Positions 1 to 6,064 of a DNA stretch of 6,071 bases are shown piece by piece. This DNA is from Cytophagia bacterium (GTDB taxonomy: Bacteria > Bacteroidota > Bacteroidia > Cytophagales > Cyclobacteriaceae): positions 1 through 6,071 of the forward strand of contig JABXIP010000201.1 in assembly GCA_013373005.1 (NCBI GenBank), in the 5' to 3' direction. Position 1 is the first letter of the stretch, and each line of letters begins with the position of its first letter. Position numbers and translations under genes: made by a program. The notes under the pieces are model-generated. The model had not been told where the DNA came from. It ran no database searches and saw nothing but the letters and a program-made list of their open reading frames with translations.

Positions 1-604
1 AAGGGTAAAGAAGGTTTACTGGGCCATTTTCGGAACTACCTTGCTCTATGGCATTGTATTCTTTATCGCCTATATGATCATCGTTTTCCCGATGGCCTTG
101 TTTGCTACAATTCTATCCTTCCTCATTATTCCTGTCATTTATATTCTGATGGGCTTCTTTATGGTGATTATGTTCACCGCTATACCGGCTCAGATTTTTG
201 AAGGTATTGGAATTGGCGGAGGATTGAACAAGTCTTTCAGGCTATTGAAAGGCAATTGGTGGTCTTCGCTGGGGCTATTGCTTTTGCTGATGCTTATATA
301 CAATGTGGTGGTTGTAGTCTTTGCCGTGCCATTTTATGCCAGCATGATCTTTAGTTTCCTATCAACTGCCGAAGTAGACATGATGCAGGAAACACCCATG
401 TATGTAACCCTGCTCAACTACCTCTTTGGAGCTATTCTTCTTGTAGGCTCATTCATGACATATAGTATCCCATTAGTTGGTATGACTATTCAATACTTCA
501 GCCTTTCAGAAGAAAAAGATGCCACAGCACTGATGAAGAAAATCGATGCCTTTGGTGAAGCGGAGTCAGATCAGGACGAAGAAGACGAGGAAGAATATCA
601 TTAA
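1..604 (+). CDS. Polytopic membrane protein, C-terminal part (5' end outside window)
   Basis: The reading frame is open from the first full codon at base 2 to the TAA at 602-604, so the gene starts upstream; the TTG at 41 is an internal codon, not a credible start. About 200 residues are visible. They contain roughly five hydrophobic segments: two near the start, one or two after the motif GGGLNKSFRLLKGNWW, and one before the end. The tail is short and very acidic (ESDQDEEDEEEYH). The 'SFRLLKGNWW' turn followed by a leucine-rich helix resembles membrane proteins of the GPDPase_memb/DUF4013/YciC type that often precede DUF4129 genes in Bacteroidota; this is recognition by pattern only. No catalytic residues are seen. 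The 3' end overlaps the next gene by 50-59 bases, which suggests coupled translation. A role as an inner-membrane partner of the downstream MoxR system is inferred from position. Confidence 0.8.
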   Translation, partial: RVKKVYWAIFGTTLLYGIVFFIAYMIIVFPMALFATILSFLIIPVIYILMGFFMVIMFTAIPAQIFEGIGIGGGLNKSFRLLKGNWWSSLGLLLLLMLIYNVVVVVFAVPFYASMIFSFLSTAEVDMMQETPMYVTLLNYLFGAILLVGSFMTYSIPLVGMTIQYFSLSEEKDATALMKKIDAFGEAESDQDEEDEEEYH

Positions 605-1325
605 TAAGTTCATCATCATATTGCTGTTTTTGAGCCTCAGCTGCGTAGGCCTCTCTGCCCAGGAAAACTCCTCGACCAGTGAGCCTGCCGTGCAGGAAGC
701 TCGTGAGTTCAATGAGTCAAGAATTCAGGAGCTCAAAGAAAGTGGCGATTTCGATTATGTCGAAAGACGAGATGAGCCTCCCTCACTTTTGCAGCGGATC
801 ATGGGTTTTATAGGAGACCTGATTGGCGGTATATTCAGAGCAGCTACCAGCACACCTTTAGGCAAACTATTTCTCTATATTGCCCTGTTTATTCTGGTCC
901 TCGTTGCCATAATCAAAATCTTCAGCATAAATATTAAAGATGTTTTCTATGGTTCCGCTGACAAAGGAAAAACTGATTTTGAATTTCTGGAAGAAAACCT
1001 CCACGAGCTAGATCTAGATAAATTATTGGTGGAAGCTTTAGCTAAGGAAGATTTCAGGCTAGCTATTCGACTTGAATATCTCAAAGCGCTGAGGGCACTC
1101 AGCGAAGCACAAATCATAGATTGGGAACAGGGGAAAACAAACTACGAATATCTCTATCAGCTGGAAACAGAAAGCCTGAAACAGCCCTTCAAAGACCTAT
1201 GCTACTATTTCGATTATGCCTGGTATGGAGATTTTGAAATAGAAAAACCCATTTACGATAAGGCCAAAGCCAAAGCTGATTCACTGACTCAGCAGGCAAC
1301 AAGAGAGGAGGCGAAAGTAGCATGA
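546..1325 (+). CDS. DUF4129 domain-containing membrane protein
   Basis: A 259-residue protein with a signal peptide: a long basic n-region (KRSQIRTKKTRKN), a hydrophobic core at about 22-34, and a probable cleavage after LSA (residue 38). A short extracytoplasmic segment follows, then an amphipathic stretch at 80-100 and one membrane helix at about 107-126. The C-terminal cytoplasmic part (about 160-232) shows the DUF4129 pattern: EDFRLAIRLEYLKALRAL, then IIDWEQGKTNYEYL, then FDYAWYGDF. The family is common next to MoxR and DUF58 genes and has no established biochemical activity. The start is uncertain. ATG 546 gives a 59-base overlap with the upstream gene, while GTG 555 gives MKRSQIRTKK and a 50-base overlap; neither has a strong ribosome site. 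The basic n-region is encoded in the same bases as the acidic tail of the upstream protein. The stop overlaps the next start as ATGA. Confidence 0.88.
   Translation: MPLVKRSQIRTKKTRKNIINKFIIILLFLSLSCVGLSAQENSSTSEPAVQEAREFNESRIQELKESGDFDYVERRDEPPSLLQRIMGFIGDLIGGIFRAATSTPLGKLFLYIALFILVLVAIIKIFSINIKDVFYGSADKGKTDFEFLEENLHELDLDKLLVEALAKEDFRLAIRLEYLKALRALSEAQIIDWEQGKTNYEYLYQLETESLKQPFKDLCYYFDYAWYGDFEIEKPIYDKAKAKADSLTQQATREEAKVA
1306..1311 (+). promoter_or_regulatory. Strong Shine-Dalgarno for the DUF4350 gene
   Basis: AGGAGG lies ten bases before the ATG at 1322, inside the end of the DUF4129 gene. It supports that start and, with the ATGA stop/start overlap, points to re-initiation or coupled translation. 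Such perfect sites are uncommon in Bacteroidota, where most genes do not rely on them. Confidence 0.6.
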
Positions 1326-2494
1326 GGGGAGACAAAAAATACTACGCCATCATCATTTTCGTATTTCTGGCCTTGTTCCTTATTCAGCAATTCCAGAAAC
1401 CTCCAACCAATTACGATCACACCTTTTCTCATAGAGACAAAAACCCATATGGTGGGTATGTGCTGAAAGATATTTTACCTGAGTTTATGGGAGGTCATGA
1501 AATTGAGTCTCTCAACCTTACTTTATACGAAATTCAGGATGAAGACCTTTCAGACAAAAACCTGATCATTCTGGCCGATGAGCTTTATATGGATGCCGAA
1601 GATACCGATGTATTTCTCAATGCCGTGAACTCAGGAATGACGGCTTTTGTATCGGCAAGTAATATCGGTGGGCAATTGGCCGACACATTAAAATTCGACA
1701 CCGATGCGGATGAGTTCTACTATGTAATGAATGCCGATCAGGATAGTACGTTAGCCAAAGTTGAAAATGACAGCTACAAATTTAAAAGGGATGCCCTGCG
1801 CTCCTTTTTTGTGGATTTGGACAGCATCGAACATCAAGTTTTAGCTGTAAATGCAGAAGATCAGCCCATCGCCATTAGCGTTCCGTTTGGTGCAGGTAAA
1901 ATCGTACTGAATACTACGCCAATGGCCTTTACCAACAACTATATCTTCTTTAAAAACAATGCTCAATATGCCTCCAACCTGCTAAGCCAGCTTCCTCAAA
2001 GAGAAACCATTTGGAGCGAATATTATCAGCTGGGACGATTAGAAGTACAAACTCCAATGAGGGTAATTCTTACCACTCCTGCCCTGAAATTTGCTTATGG
2101 AGTAAGCATTATTTCACTCCTGATTTTTATGGTTTTTGAAGCCAAAAGAAAACAAAGAATCATACCAATTATTGAACCCTTGAGAAACACCAGCCTTGAG
2201 TTTGTGAAAACTATAGGCAAGCTTTACCTCAAAAGTGGCAACCATAAAGACATTGCAGAGAAGAAAATTCAGTACTTTCTAGAGTTCATTCGCAGCAAAT
2301 ATTACCTCAACTTTCAGCAGTTCGACAGAGACTTTTTTGAGAAACTCAGCTCCAAATCGGGCAAAGATGTGGTTCAGCTCAAGAAGCTTTTCGATATGAT
2401 GGATAGAATTAAAAAACAGCCGAGCGTAAGCGTTCAGGAATTAAAAATGTTAAACACCCAACTCGAAGATATATATGGAACAAATGGAAGATAA
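1322..2494 (+). CDS. DUF4350 domain-containing membrane protein
   Basis: A 390-residue protein. An N-terminal membrane helix at about 7-21 is followed by an extracytoplasmic domain that opens with KNPYGGYVLKDILPEF (40-55), the typical start of DUF4350. The domain continues through LIILADELYM (81-90) and closes with FGAGKIVLNTTPMAFTNNYI (189-208), matching the family's glycine-rich 'G.G+.vl...p..FtN' segment. This layout resembles GATase-like Rossmann domains, but no catalytic Cys-His pair is evident. A second membrane helix spans about 255-273. A basic cytoplasmic tail of about 115 residues (KRKQR, then predicted helices) could contact the MoxR ATPase encoded next. The start at the ATGA overlap is backed by AGGAGG upstream. 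The function of DUF4350 is not established; membership of a MoxR/DUF58 membrane assembly is inferred from operon context. Confidence 0.9.
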   Translation: MRGDKKYYAIIIFVFLALFLIQQFQKPPTNYDHTFSHRDKNPYGGYVLKDILPEFMGGHEIESLNLTLYEIQDEDLSDKNLIILADELYMDAEDTDVFLNAVNSGMTAFVSASNIGGQLADTLKFDTDADEFYYVMNADQDSTLAKVENDSYKFKRDALRSFFVDLDSIEHQVLAVNAEDQPIAISVPFGAGKIVLNTTPMAFTNNYIFFKNNAQYASNLLSQLPQRETIWSEYYQLGRLEVQTPMRVILTTPALKFAYGVSIISLLIFMVFEAKRKQRIIPIIEPLRNTSLEFVKTIGKLYLKSGNHKDIAEKKIQYFLEFIRSKYYLNFQQFDRDFFEKLSSKSGKDVVQLKKLFDMMDRIKKQPSVSVQELKMLNTQLEDIYGTNGR

Positions 2495-3464
2495 ACCGGA
2501 GTTCGAATCAAGATTAGACCTTTCCGGGCTACAGACCAAACTAGATGCTATGCGACAAGAAATTGGCAAATTGCTGGTTGGTCAACAAGAAATGGTTGAC
2601 ATGCTTTTAGTAAGCATTCTTTCCAATGGCCATGTTTTGTTGGAAGGAGTTCCGGGAGTGGCTAAAACGCTCACCGCTAAACTACTGGCCAAAGTGATTA
2701 AAGCTGACTTTTCCAGAATTCAGTTCACACCAGACCTGATGCCTTCTGATGTATTGGGAACGTCTATTTTCAACCAGAAGAAGACAGAGTTTGAGTTCAA
2801 ACCGGGGCCTATATTCTCTAACATTATTCTGATCGATGAGATCAACAGAGCCCCTGCTAAAACACAGGCTGCCCTTTTCGAGGTTATGGAGGAGCGTCAG
2901 GTTACGGTGGATGGTGAAACTCGAAAAATGAGTGAGCCCTATTTTGTGGTAGCCACCCAAAACCCAATTGAGCAGGAAGGAACCTATAGGCTCCCAGAAG
3001 CACAGCTGGACAGATTTCTCTTCAAGTTGACTGTTGGTTATCCATCAATCGATCAGGAAGTTGACATACTGCTGAACCATCATGAGCAAAAGGTGGCAGT
3101 TGATTTAGGAGCAATTCAACCGGTGCTTTCCCCCGCTGATATTGCGGCCTTTAAAACTTTAGTAGGCCAAGTGCATGTTGAGCCTGAAGTGTTGAAATAT
3201 ATCGCAGCCATTGTGGCTGCTACCCGACAGCATGTTTCATTGATTCTGGGTGCTTCTCCGAGAGCATCAGTTTCTATTTTGGTGGCTTCCAAAGCCTTTG
3301 CAGCCATGAATGGACGTGACTTTGTCACCCCTGAAGACATCAAATTTATTGCAATCCCCGTGATGCGACACAGAGTAATTCTTACTCCTGAAAGCGAAAT
3401 GGAAGGCATTGATTCAGATGAAGTAATTAAGGAAATCATTGATAAGGTAGAGGTTCCTCGCTAG
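2475..3464 (+). CDS. MoxR-family AAA+ ATPase
   Basis: A 329-residue cytoplasmic ATPase of normal family length with every expected motif: Walker A GVPGVAKT (58-65), Walker B ILIDEINRA (118-126), sensor 1 ATQNP (160-164), the LPEAQLDRF segment with the probable arginine finger R180, and sensor 2 GASPRAS (259-265, R263). The C-terminal lid helices run to the end and nothing is truncated. MoxR proteins form oligomeric rings and are thought to act as ATP-driven chaperones that help assemble or activate partners carrying VWA or DUF58 domains; the next gene supplies such a partner. The start could be ATG 2475 (20-base overlap with DUF4350) or ATG 2484 (MEDKPEF, 11-base overlap, GGA six bases upstream); both keep the whole domain. 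The stop TAG overlaps the next GTG start by one base. The exact MoxR subfamily cannot be fixed by eye, although pairing with DUF58 fits the widespread MRP group. Confidence 0.97.
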   Translation: MEQMEDKPEFESRLDLSGLQTKLDAMRQEIGKLLVGQQEMVDMLLVSILSNGHVLLEGVPGVAKTLTAKLLAKVIKADFSRIQFTPDLMPSDVLGTSIFNQKKTEFEFKPGPIFSNIILIDEINRAPAKTQAALFEVMEERQVTVDGETRKMSEPYFVVATQNPIEQEGTYRLPEAQLDRFLFKLTVGYPSIDQEVDILLNHHEQKVAVDLGAIQPVLSPADIAAFKTLVGQVHVEPEVLKYIAAIVAATRQHVSLILGASPRASVSILVASKAFAAMNGRDFVTPEDIKFIAIPVMRHRVILTPESEMEGIDSDEVIKEIIDKVEVPR

Positions 3465-4795
3465 TGAAGATCATTCGGGCCATATATCTGAGTAACCGGC
3501 TTTTTGCGGCCATCGGCATTATCGTAGCCAGTGCGCTACTTGGCTATGCTTTGGGTTCATTCGAAAGCCTGGCCAGAGCTCTGTTATACCTATTGCTCAG
3601 TCTGGTATTGGTTGATGTTCTTCTGCTTTTTAGGGTGAAGAAGGGAATATCTGCCAACCGATTCACTCCGGAAAAGTTCTCAAATGGCGATCAAAACCCA
3701 ATCAGAATTTTCATCCAGAATCTTTACCAGTTTAAAGTCCGATTACTGGTGATAGATGAAGTGCCAGACCAGTTTCAGATGCGCAAAGCCAACTTTGAAA
3801 TTGAAGTAGCCGCTTCTCAATCGAAAGCCATTAATTACGAATTACGACCCGTAAAAAGAGGTGAATATCACTTCGGGAAGACCAATATCTTTGTAAAAAG
3901 TCCTCTGGGACTCATCTCCAGAAGATTTCAATTTGGCGAGGTAAAAATGATTCCCGTCTACCCTTCCTACATACAAATGAGGAAGTATGAGCTCCTGGCC
4001 ATCTCTAATCAGCTGACATTGCAGGGAGTGAAGAAAATCAGGCGACTGGGACATAACCAGGAGTTTGAGCAGATCAAGGAATATGTAGCCGGAGACGACT
4101 TCAGAACCATCAACTGGAAGGCCACTGCCAGAAAAAATCAGCTGATGGTGAATAACTATCAGGATGAAAGATCTCAGCAAGTATATTGCCTAATTGATAA
4201 AAGCAGGGTAATGCAAATGCCTTTTGAAGGCCTGAGTCTACTGGATTACGCCATCAATGCTACGCTGGCACTTTCCAACATCATCATCAAAAAAGGTGAC
4301 CGTGCCGGAATGATTACTTTTCAGCACAAGGTGAGTACTGTTTTGCCTGCTAGCAAGCGCAACAAGCAGATGCAGCTCATTCAAGAGTCGCTTTACAATC
4401 AGAAAACACTCTACAAAGAGGCTGACTATTCGAGGTTGTTCGTCACACTAAAGAGAAAGGTGACTCAAAGAAGCTTATTACTACTGTTTACCAACTTTGA
4501 GTCGATGGCAGCTTTAGAAAGGCAACTGCCCTACTTCTCTAATTTGGCGAAGAACCATGTGCTGGTGGTAATCTTTTTCCAAAACACTGAGCTGAAAGAG
4601 TTATTAGAAAGCAGACCTAAATCCGTAAAAGACATTTACTACAAAACCATTGCTGAGAAGTATGACAATGAGAAGCGCTTGATTGTAAAAGAGCTTCGAA
4701 AACATGGTATTTACTCGGTGCTTACTCCTCCTCAAGACCTGACTGTGAACACCATCAACAAGTATTTGGAACTTAAGTCGAGAGGGTTGGTTTAA
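3464..4795 (+). CDS. DUF58 domain-containing membrane protein
   Basis: A 443-residue protein with two N-terminal membrane helices (about 12-32 and 36-56) separated by a short loop. A beta-rich region (about 60-165) comes next. The DUF58 signature follows: FEQIKEYVAGDDFRTINWKA and then TARKNQLMVNNYQDE (201-235). The chain continues into a VWA-like fold, CLIDKSRVM (242-250), with strands MITFQHKV and LLLLFTNFES further on. The usual metal-site pattern DxSxS reads D245-K-S247-R-V249, so the last serine is missing. The start is GTG 3464, overlapping the MoxR stop by one base and preceded by GAGG at 3450-3453; the next in-frame ATG would delete both membrane helices. DUF58 proteins are regular partners of MoxR ATPases, and this one would place the partner at the inner membrane. 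The role in this operon is inferred, not shown. It differs from the Bat aerotolerance operon in lacking BatA, BatB and TPR neighbours within the window. Confidence 0.95.
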   Translation: MKIIRAIYLSNRLFAAIGIIVASALLGYALGSFESLARALLYLLLSLVLVDVLLLFRVKKGISANRFTPEKFSNGDQNPIRIFIQNLYQFKVRLLVIDEVPDQFQMRKANFEIEVAASQSKAINYELRPVKRGEYHFGKTNIFVKSPLGLISRRFQFGEVKMIPVYPSYIQMRKYELLAISNQLTLQGVKKIRRLGHNQEFEQIKEYVAGDDFRTINWKATARKNQLMVNNYQDERSQQVYCLIDKSRVMQMPFEGLSLLDYAINATLALSNIIIKKGDRAGMITFQHKVSTVLPASKRNKQMQLIQESLYNQKTLYKEADYSRLFVTLKRKVTQRSLLLLFTNFESMAALERQLPYFSNLAKNHVLVVIFFQNTELKELLESRPKSVKDIYYKTIAEKYDNEKRLIVKELRKHGIYSVLTPPQDLTVNTINKYLELKSRGLV

Positions 4796-4801
4796 TAGTC
4801 C

Positions 4802-5197
4802 GTGAAGTCGAAGCGAATTATAGTTTTAATAGTTCTTGTGGTACTTGGTATCATGTTCTGGAATGCGTTTTCCCAAAAAGGGGTAAATGACTTACAAACT
4901 GATTTCAACGCAGTAGCTTTCTATCGTAATGAGAATAATACCGGACCGGTAAGAAGGGTTTATGCCGTAACTGTTAGTGATACTCTTTGGACTGAGCTTG
5001 AAGCTTATGGCAATTTTCAACCCCACAATAAACTCGGTACAACCGAGGTCTTCTTCTTTTTACAAGGAAGCCCTCATCCAACTCAGCTTCAGAGTTCTAC
5101 TCCTTACTTTCCAGCATCATACAATTCAGGTGTAGTAGCCAAGTACGAAAAGAATGCTTCTGGGCTCGTTTCATATAGGAAATTCCCATTTCGGTAA
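4802..5197 (+). CDS. Small membrane-anchored or exported protein of unknown function
   Basis: A 131-residue protein starting at GTG 4802, six bases after the DUF58 stop. A purine-rich AGAGGG at 4781-4786 lies upstream at a long spacing. The start gives MKSKR, a basic n-region, followed by a hydrophobic helix at about 6-20; the next ATG (codon 18) would remove most of this helix. The helix could be an uncleaved anchor or a signal peptide ending near NAFSQ. The remaining ~105 residues are a compact domain with segments that look conserved: AFYRNENNTGPVRRVYAVTVSD (39-60), LWTELEAYGNF (62-72), TTEVFFFL (80-87) and AKYEKNASGLVSYRKFPF (113-130). No Pfam family is recognised and there is no cysteine or obvious catalytic set. 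The absence of a terminator before it and the short gap suggest co-transcription with the MoxR/DUF58 genes. I have the impression that similar proteins occur in other Cytophagales, but this was not checked. Confidence 0.8.
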   Translation: MKSKRIIVLIVLVVLGIMFWNAFSQKGVNDLQTDFNAVAFYRNENNTGPVRRVYAVTVSDTLWTELEAYGNFQPHNKLGTTEVFFFLQGSPHPTQLQSSTPYFPASYNSGVVAKYEKNASGLVSYRKFPFR

Positions 5198-5240
5198 ATT
5201 TATATACCTCTCATTTTACAACCCTAAAATGATCTATCAA

Positions 5241-5256
5241 AACCATTGAAATGGTT
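5241..5256. repeat. Left outer hairpin of composite element
   Basis: AACCAT and ATGGTT form a 6-bp stem around TGAA; the T and A of the loop could add a seventh pair. The stem is weak by itself and gains interest from its mirrored partner at 5324-5348. Confidence 0.5.
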
Positions 5257-5275
5257 AGAACGTCTGGTAGCCAAT

Positions 5276-5309
5276 TATTTAGCCCAAGGTTTAAACCTTG
5301 GGCTAAATA
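5276..5309. repeat. Perfect 34-base palindrome
   Basis: The left arm TATTTAGCCCAAGGTTT is followed at once by its exact reverse complement, with no spacer and no mismatch (17-bp arms, centre between 5292 and 5293). On RNA it would fold into a strong hairpin with a minimal loop around TTTAAA. The flanking bases are not T-rich enough for a factor-independent terminator, although it may still slow polymerase or protect the 3' end of the operon transcript. Confidence 0.9.
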
Positions 5310-5323
5310 GATATACAGGGAAA

Positions 5324-5348
5324 TAAGAGTGGTTTCAACCACTTCTTA
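5324..5348. repeat. Right outer hairpin of composite element
   Basis: The main stem is AGTGGTT (5328-5334) with AACCACT (5337-5343) around TC. It extends by TAAG (5324-5327) with CTTA (5345-5348) across a single bulged T at 5344, giving 11 pairs. Its centre TTTCAA is the reverse complement of the centre of the hairpin at 5241-5256. Confidence 0.6.
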
Positions 5349-5396
5349 CCTTTTAGTCTGGTCATCCCAAAGAATAATTTATTTCTTACTCAAACC

Positions 5397-5420
5397 CTAC
5401 TGACATAGGGCTGTCACTAG
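5397..5420. promoter_or_regulatory. Operator-like inverted repeat upstream of the DinB gene
   Basis: CTACTGACA and TGTCACTAG are 9-base half sites separated by six bases (TAGGGC), with one mismatch at the fourth pair. The site lies about 50 bases before the ATG at 5472, where a repressor or activator dimer would be expected to act on that gene's promoter. The half-site core TGACA/TGTCA with a 6-base spacer fits a dimeric helix-turn-helix regulator; which one is unknown and none is encoded in the window. I could not place a convincing Bacteroidota -33/-7 promoter (TTTG, TAnnTTTG) around it. Confidence 0.45.
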
Positions 5421-5471
5421 TGCCTGTTTCCTTTGAATTATAAATCATTTAAAACTTCTTAATTCAACAAA

Positions 5472-5975
5472 ATGGAAACACAAGCAACCGCCACAGAACA
5501 GCAATTATTTATCTCAACAGAAGCCATGCTACGGCACTGGCAAGGGCATAGAAACCTCACCAGAAGAGTGATTGAAGCTTTTCCTGAAGATCAACTCTTT
5601 AGCTTTTCAGTGGGTGGCATGAGACCTTTTGCTCAGCTGGCCATGGAAATAATAGACATTGCAGTACCGGGAGTAAAAGGCCTGGCTGATGGGAAATGGG
5701 AAAAGGTTGAAAGCTTCGATCATTCATTGGGGTCAATCAAAACCAAACAACAGCTTTTAGAGCTTTGGGATGAAACCACCAAAGTAATTGATGAGTATTG
5801 GCCTCAAATTTCCGAAGAAAGATTTCAGCAGGTAGAAGTGGCTTTTGGAATGTATGAAAATGCCAACTATGCCACCTTCCTCTACTTTCTGGATAATGAG
5901 ATTCATCACCGTGCGCAGGGTTATGTTTATCTTAGGGCTTTAGGCATTGAGCCACCATTCTTTTGGGAGAGATAA
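5472..5975 (+). CDS. DinB family protein (DinB/YfiT four-helix fold)
   Basis: A 167-residue soluble protein with no signal peptide, of normal length for the DinB superfamily of putative metal-dependent enzymes. The N-terminal helix carries MLRHWQGHRNLTRRVIEAFP (19-38). The second conserved block is GGMRPFAQLAMEIIDIA (48-64), and the C-terminal one is YFLDNEIHHRAQGYVYLRALGIEPP (138-162), the most diagnostic part. In many DinB proteins the metal is held by a His in the middle block and an H-x-x-H/H-x-x-x-H pair in the last one. Here E59 seems to occupy the first place and N142 the second, while H145 and H146 are kept; this is my own alignment by eye. The start ATG is preceded by the A-rich AACAAAATG context common in Bacteroidota, without a Shine-Dalgarno. 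It is separated from the operon by 274 bases and appears to be transcribed alone. The substrate is unknown; the historic name does not mean DNA polymerase IV. Confidence 0.92.
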   Translation: METQATATEQQLFISTEAMLRHWQGHRNLTRRVIEAFPEDQLFSFSVGGMRPFAQLAMEIIDIAVPGVKGLADGKWEKVESFDHSLGSIKTKQQLLELWDETTKVIDEYWPQISEERFQQVEVAFGMYENANYATFLYFLDNEIHHRAQGYVYLRALGIEPPFFWER

Positions 5976-5981
5976 CAGTTA

Positions 5982-5996
5982 CCCCCTCAAAGGGGG
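5982..5996. repeat. Short GC hairpin after the DinB gene
   Basis: CCCCCT and AGGGGG pair around a CAA loop, seven bases after the stop codon. The stem is strong for its length, but the following bases (AGAGTTGG) are not a U tract, so it is at best an atypical terminator or a transcript-end stabiliser. Confidence 0.5.
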
Positions 5997-6036
5997 AGAG
6001 TTGGCATTCTTGAAGCAAAGAATAAATCTGACCTCA

Positions 6037-6064
6037 CTCAGAGTCTCCTAAAAGGGACTCTGAG
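6037..6064. repeat. 11-bp hairpin near the window end
   Basis: CTCAGAGTCTC (6037-6047) pairs with GGGACTCTGAG (6054-6064) around CTAAAA, with one G-T wobble. It is followed on the plus strand by AAAAATA and on the minus strand by TGAGGT, so neither direction gives a canonical intrinsic terminator. It may be one half of a repeat pair with the hairpin at 5982-5996, or part of an element continuing beyond the window. Confidence 0.5.

Larger units (their letters stand above)
5240..5348. repeat. Three-hairpin composite palindromic element (REP-like)
   Basis: Three inverted repeats sit in a regular array in the intergenic region. The outer hairpins are centred at 5248.5 and 5335.5 and the central palindrome at 5292.5, giving centre-to-centre distances of 44 and 43 bases. 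The first outer hairpin has TTGAAA at its middle and the second has TTTCAA, its reverse complement, so the whole element is nearly a large inverted repeat. None of the stems is followed by a U tract, so this is not a simple terminator. The design resembles REP/BIME-type elements spread by IS200-like REP-associated transposases, but no transposase is in the window, and copy number elsewhere is unknown. Confidence 0.6.

Noticed and set aside
41..43. TTG as the start of the first gene
   Set aside because: The frame is open through base 2 with residues (RVKKVYWAIFG) that continue a membrane protein, so the gene begins before the window.
1008..1017. CTAGATCTAG palindrome
   Set aside because: A 10-base palindrome inside the DUF4129 coding region (residues around ELDLDK) that is explained by codon choice and has no partner nearby.
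2682..2960. Minus-strand open frame of 92 codons
   Set aside because: It lies wholly inside the MoxR gene opposite its Walker B region, has no recognisable domain, and no spacing or start signal of its own.
3116..3439. Minus-strand open frame of 107 codons
   Set aside because: It is antisense to the C-terminal lid of MoxR; the composition is that of a shadow frame and no motif is seen.
3842..4180. Minus-strand open frame of 112 codons
   Set aside because: It is antisense to the DUF58 signature region, which is clearly the coding strand; no support for a second gene.
3464..5197. Bat aerotolerance operon
   Set aside because: MoxR and DUF58 are shared with Bat loci, but no BatA/BatB VWA pair, TPR protein or BatD is present; DUF4129 and DUF4350 mark a different locus type.
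5276..5309. Canonical rho-independent terminator
   Set aside because: The stem is strong, but the following bases (GATATACAGGG) contain no U run, and the element is part of a three-hairpin array.
5240..5348. CRISPR array
   Set aside because: The three units are different palindromes in mirror arrangement, not identical direct repeats with unique spacers, and no cas gene is present.
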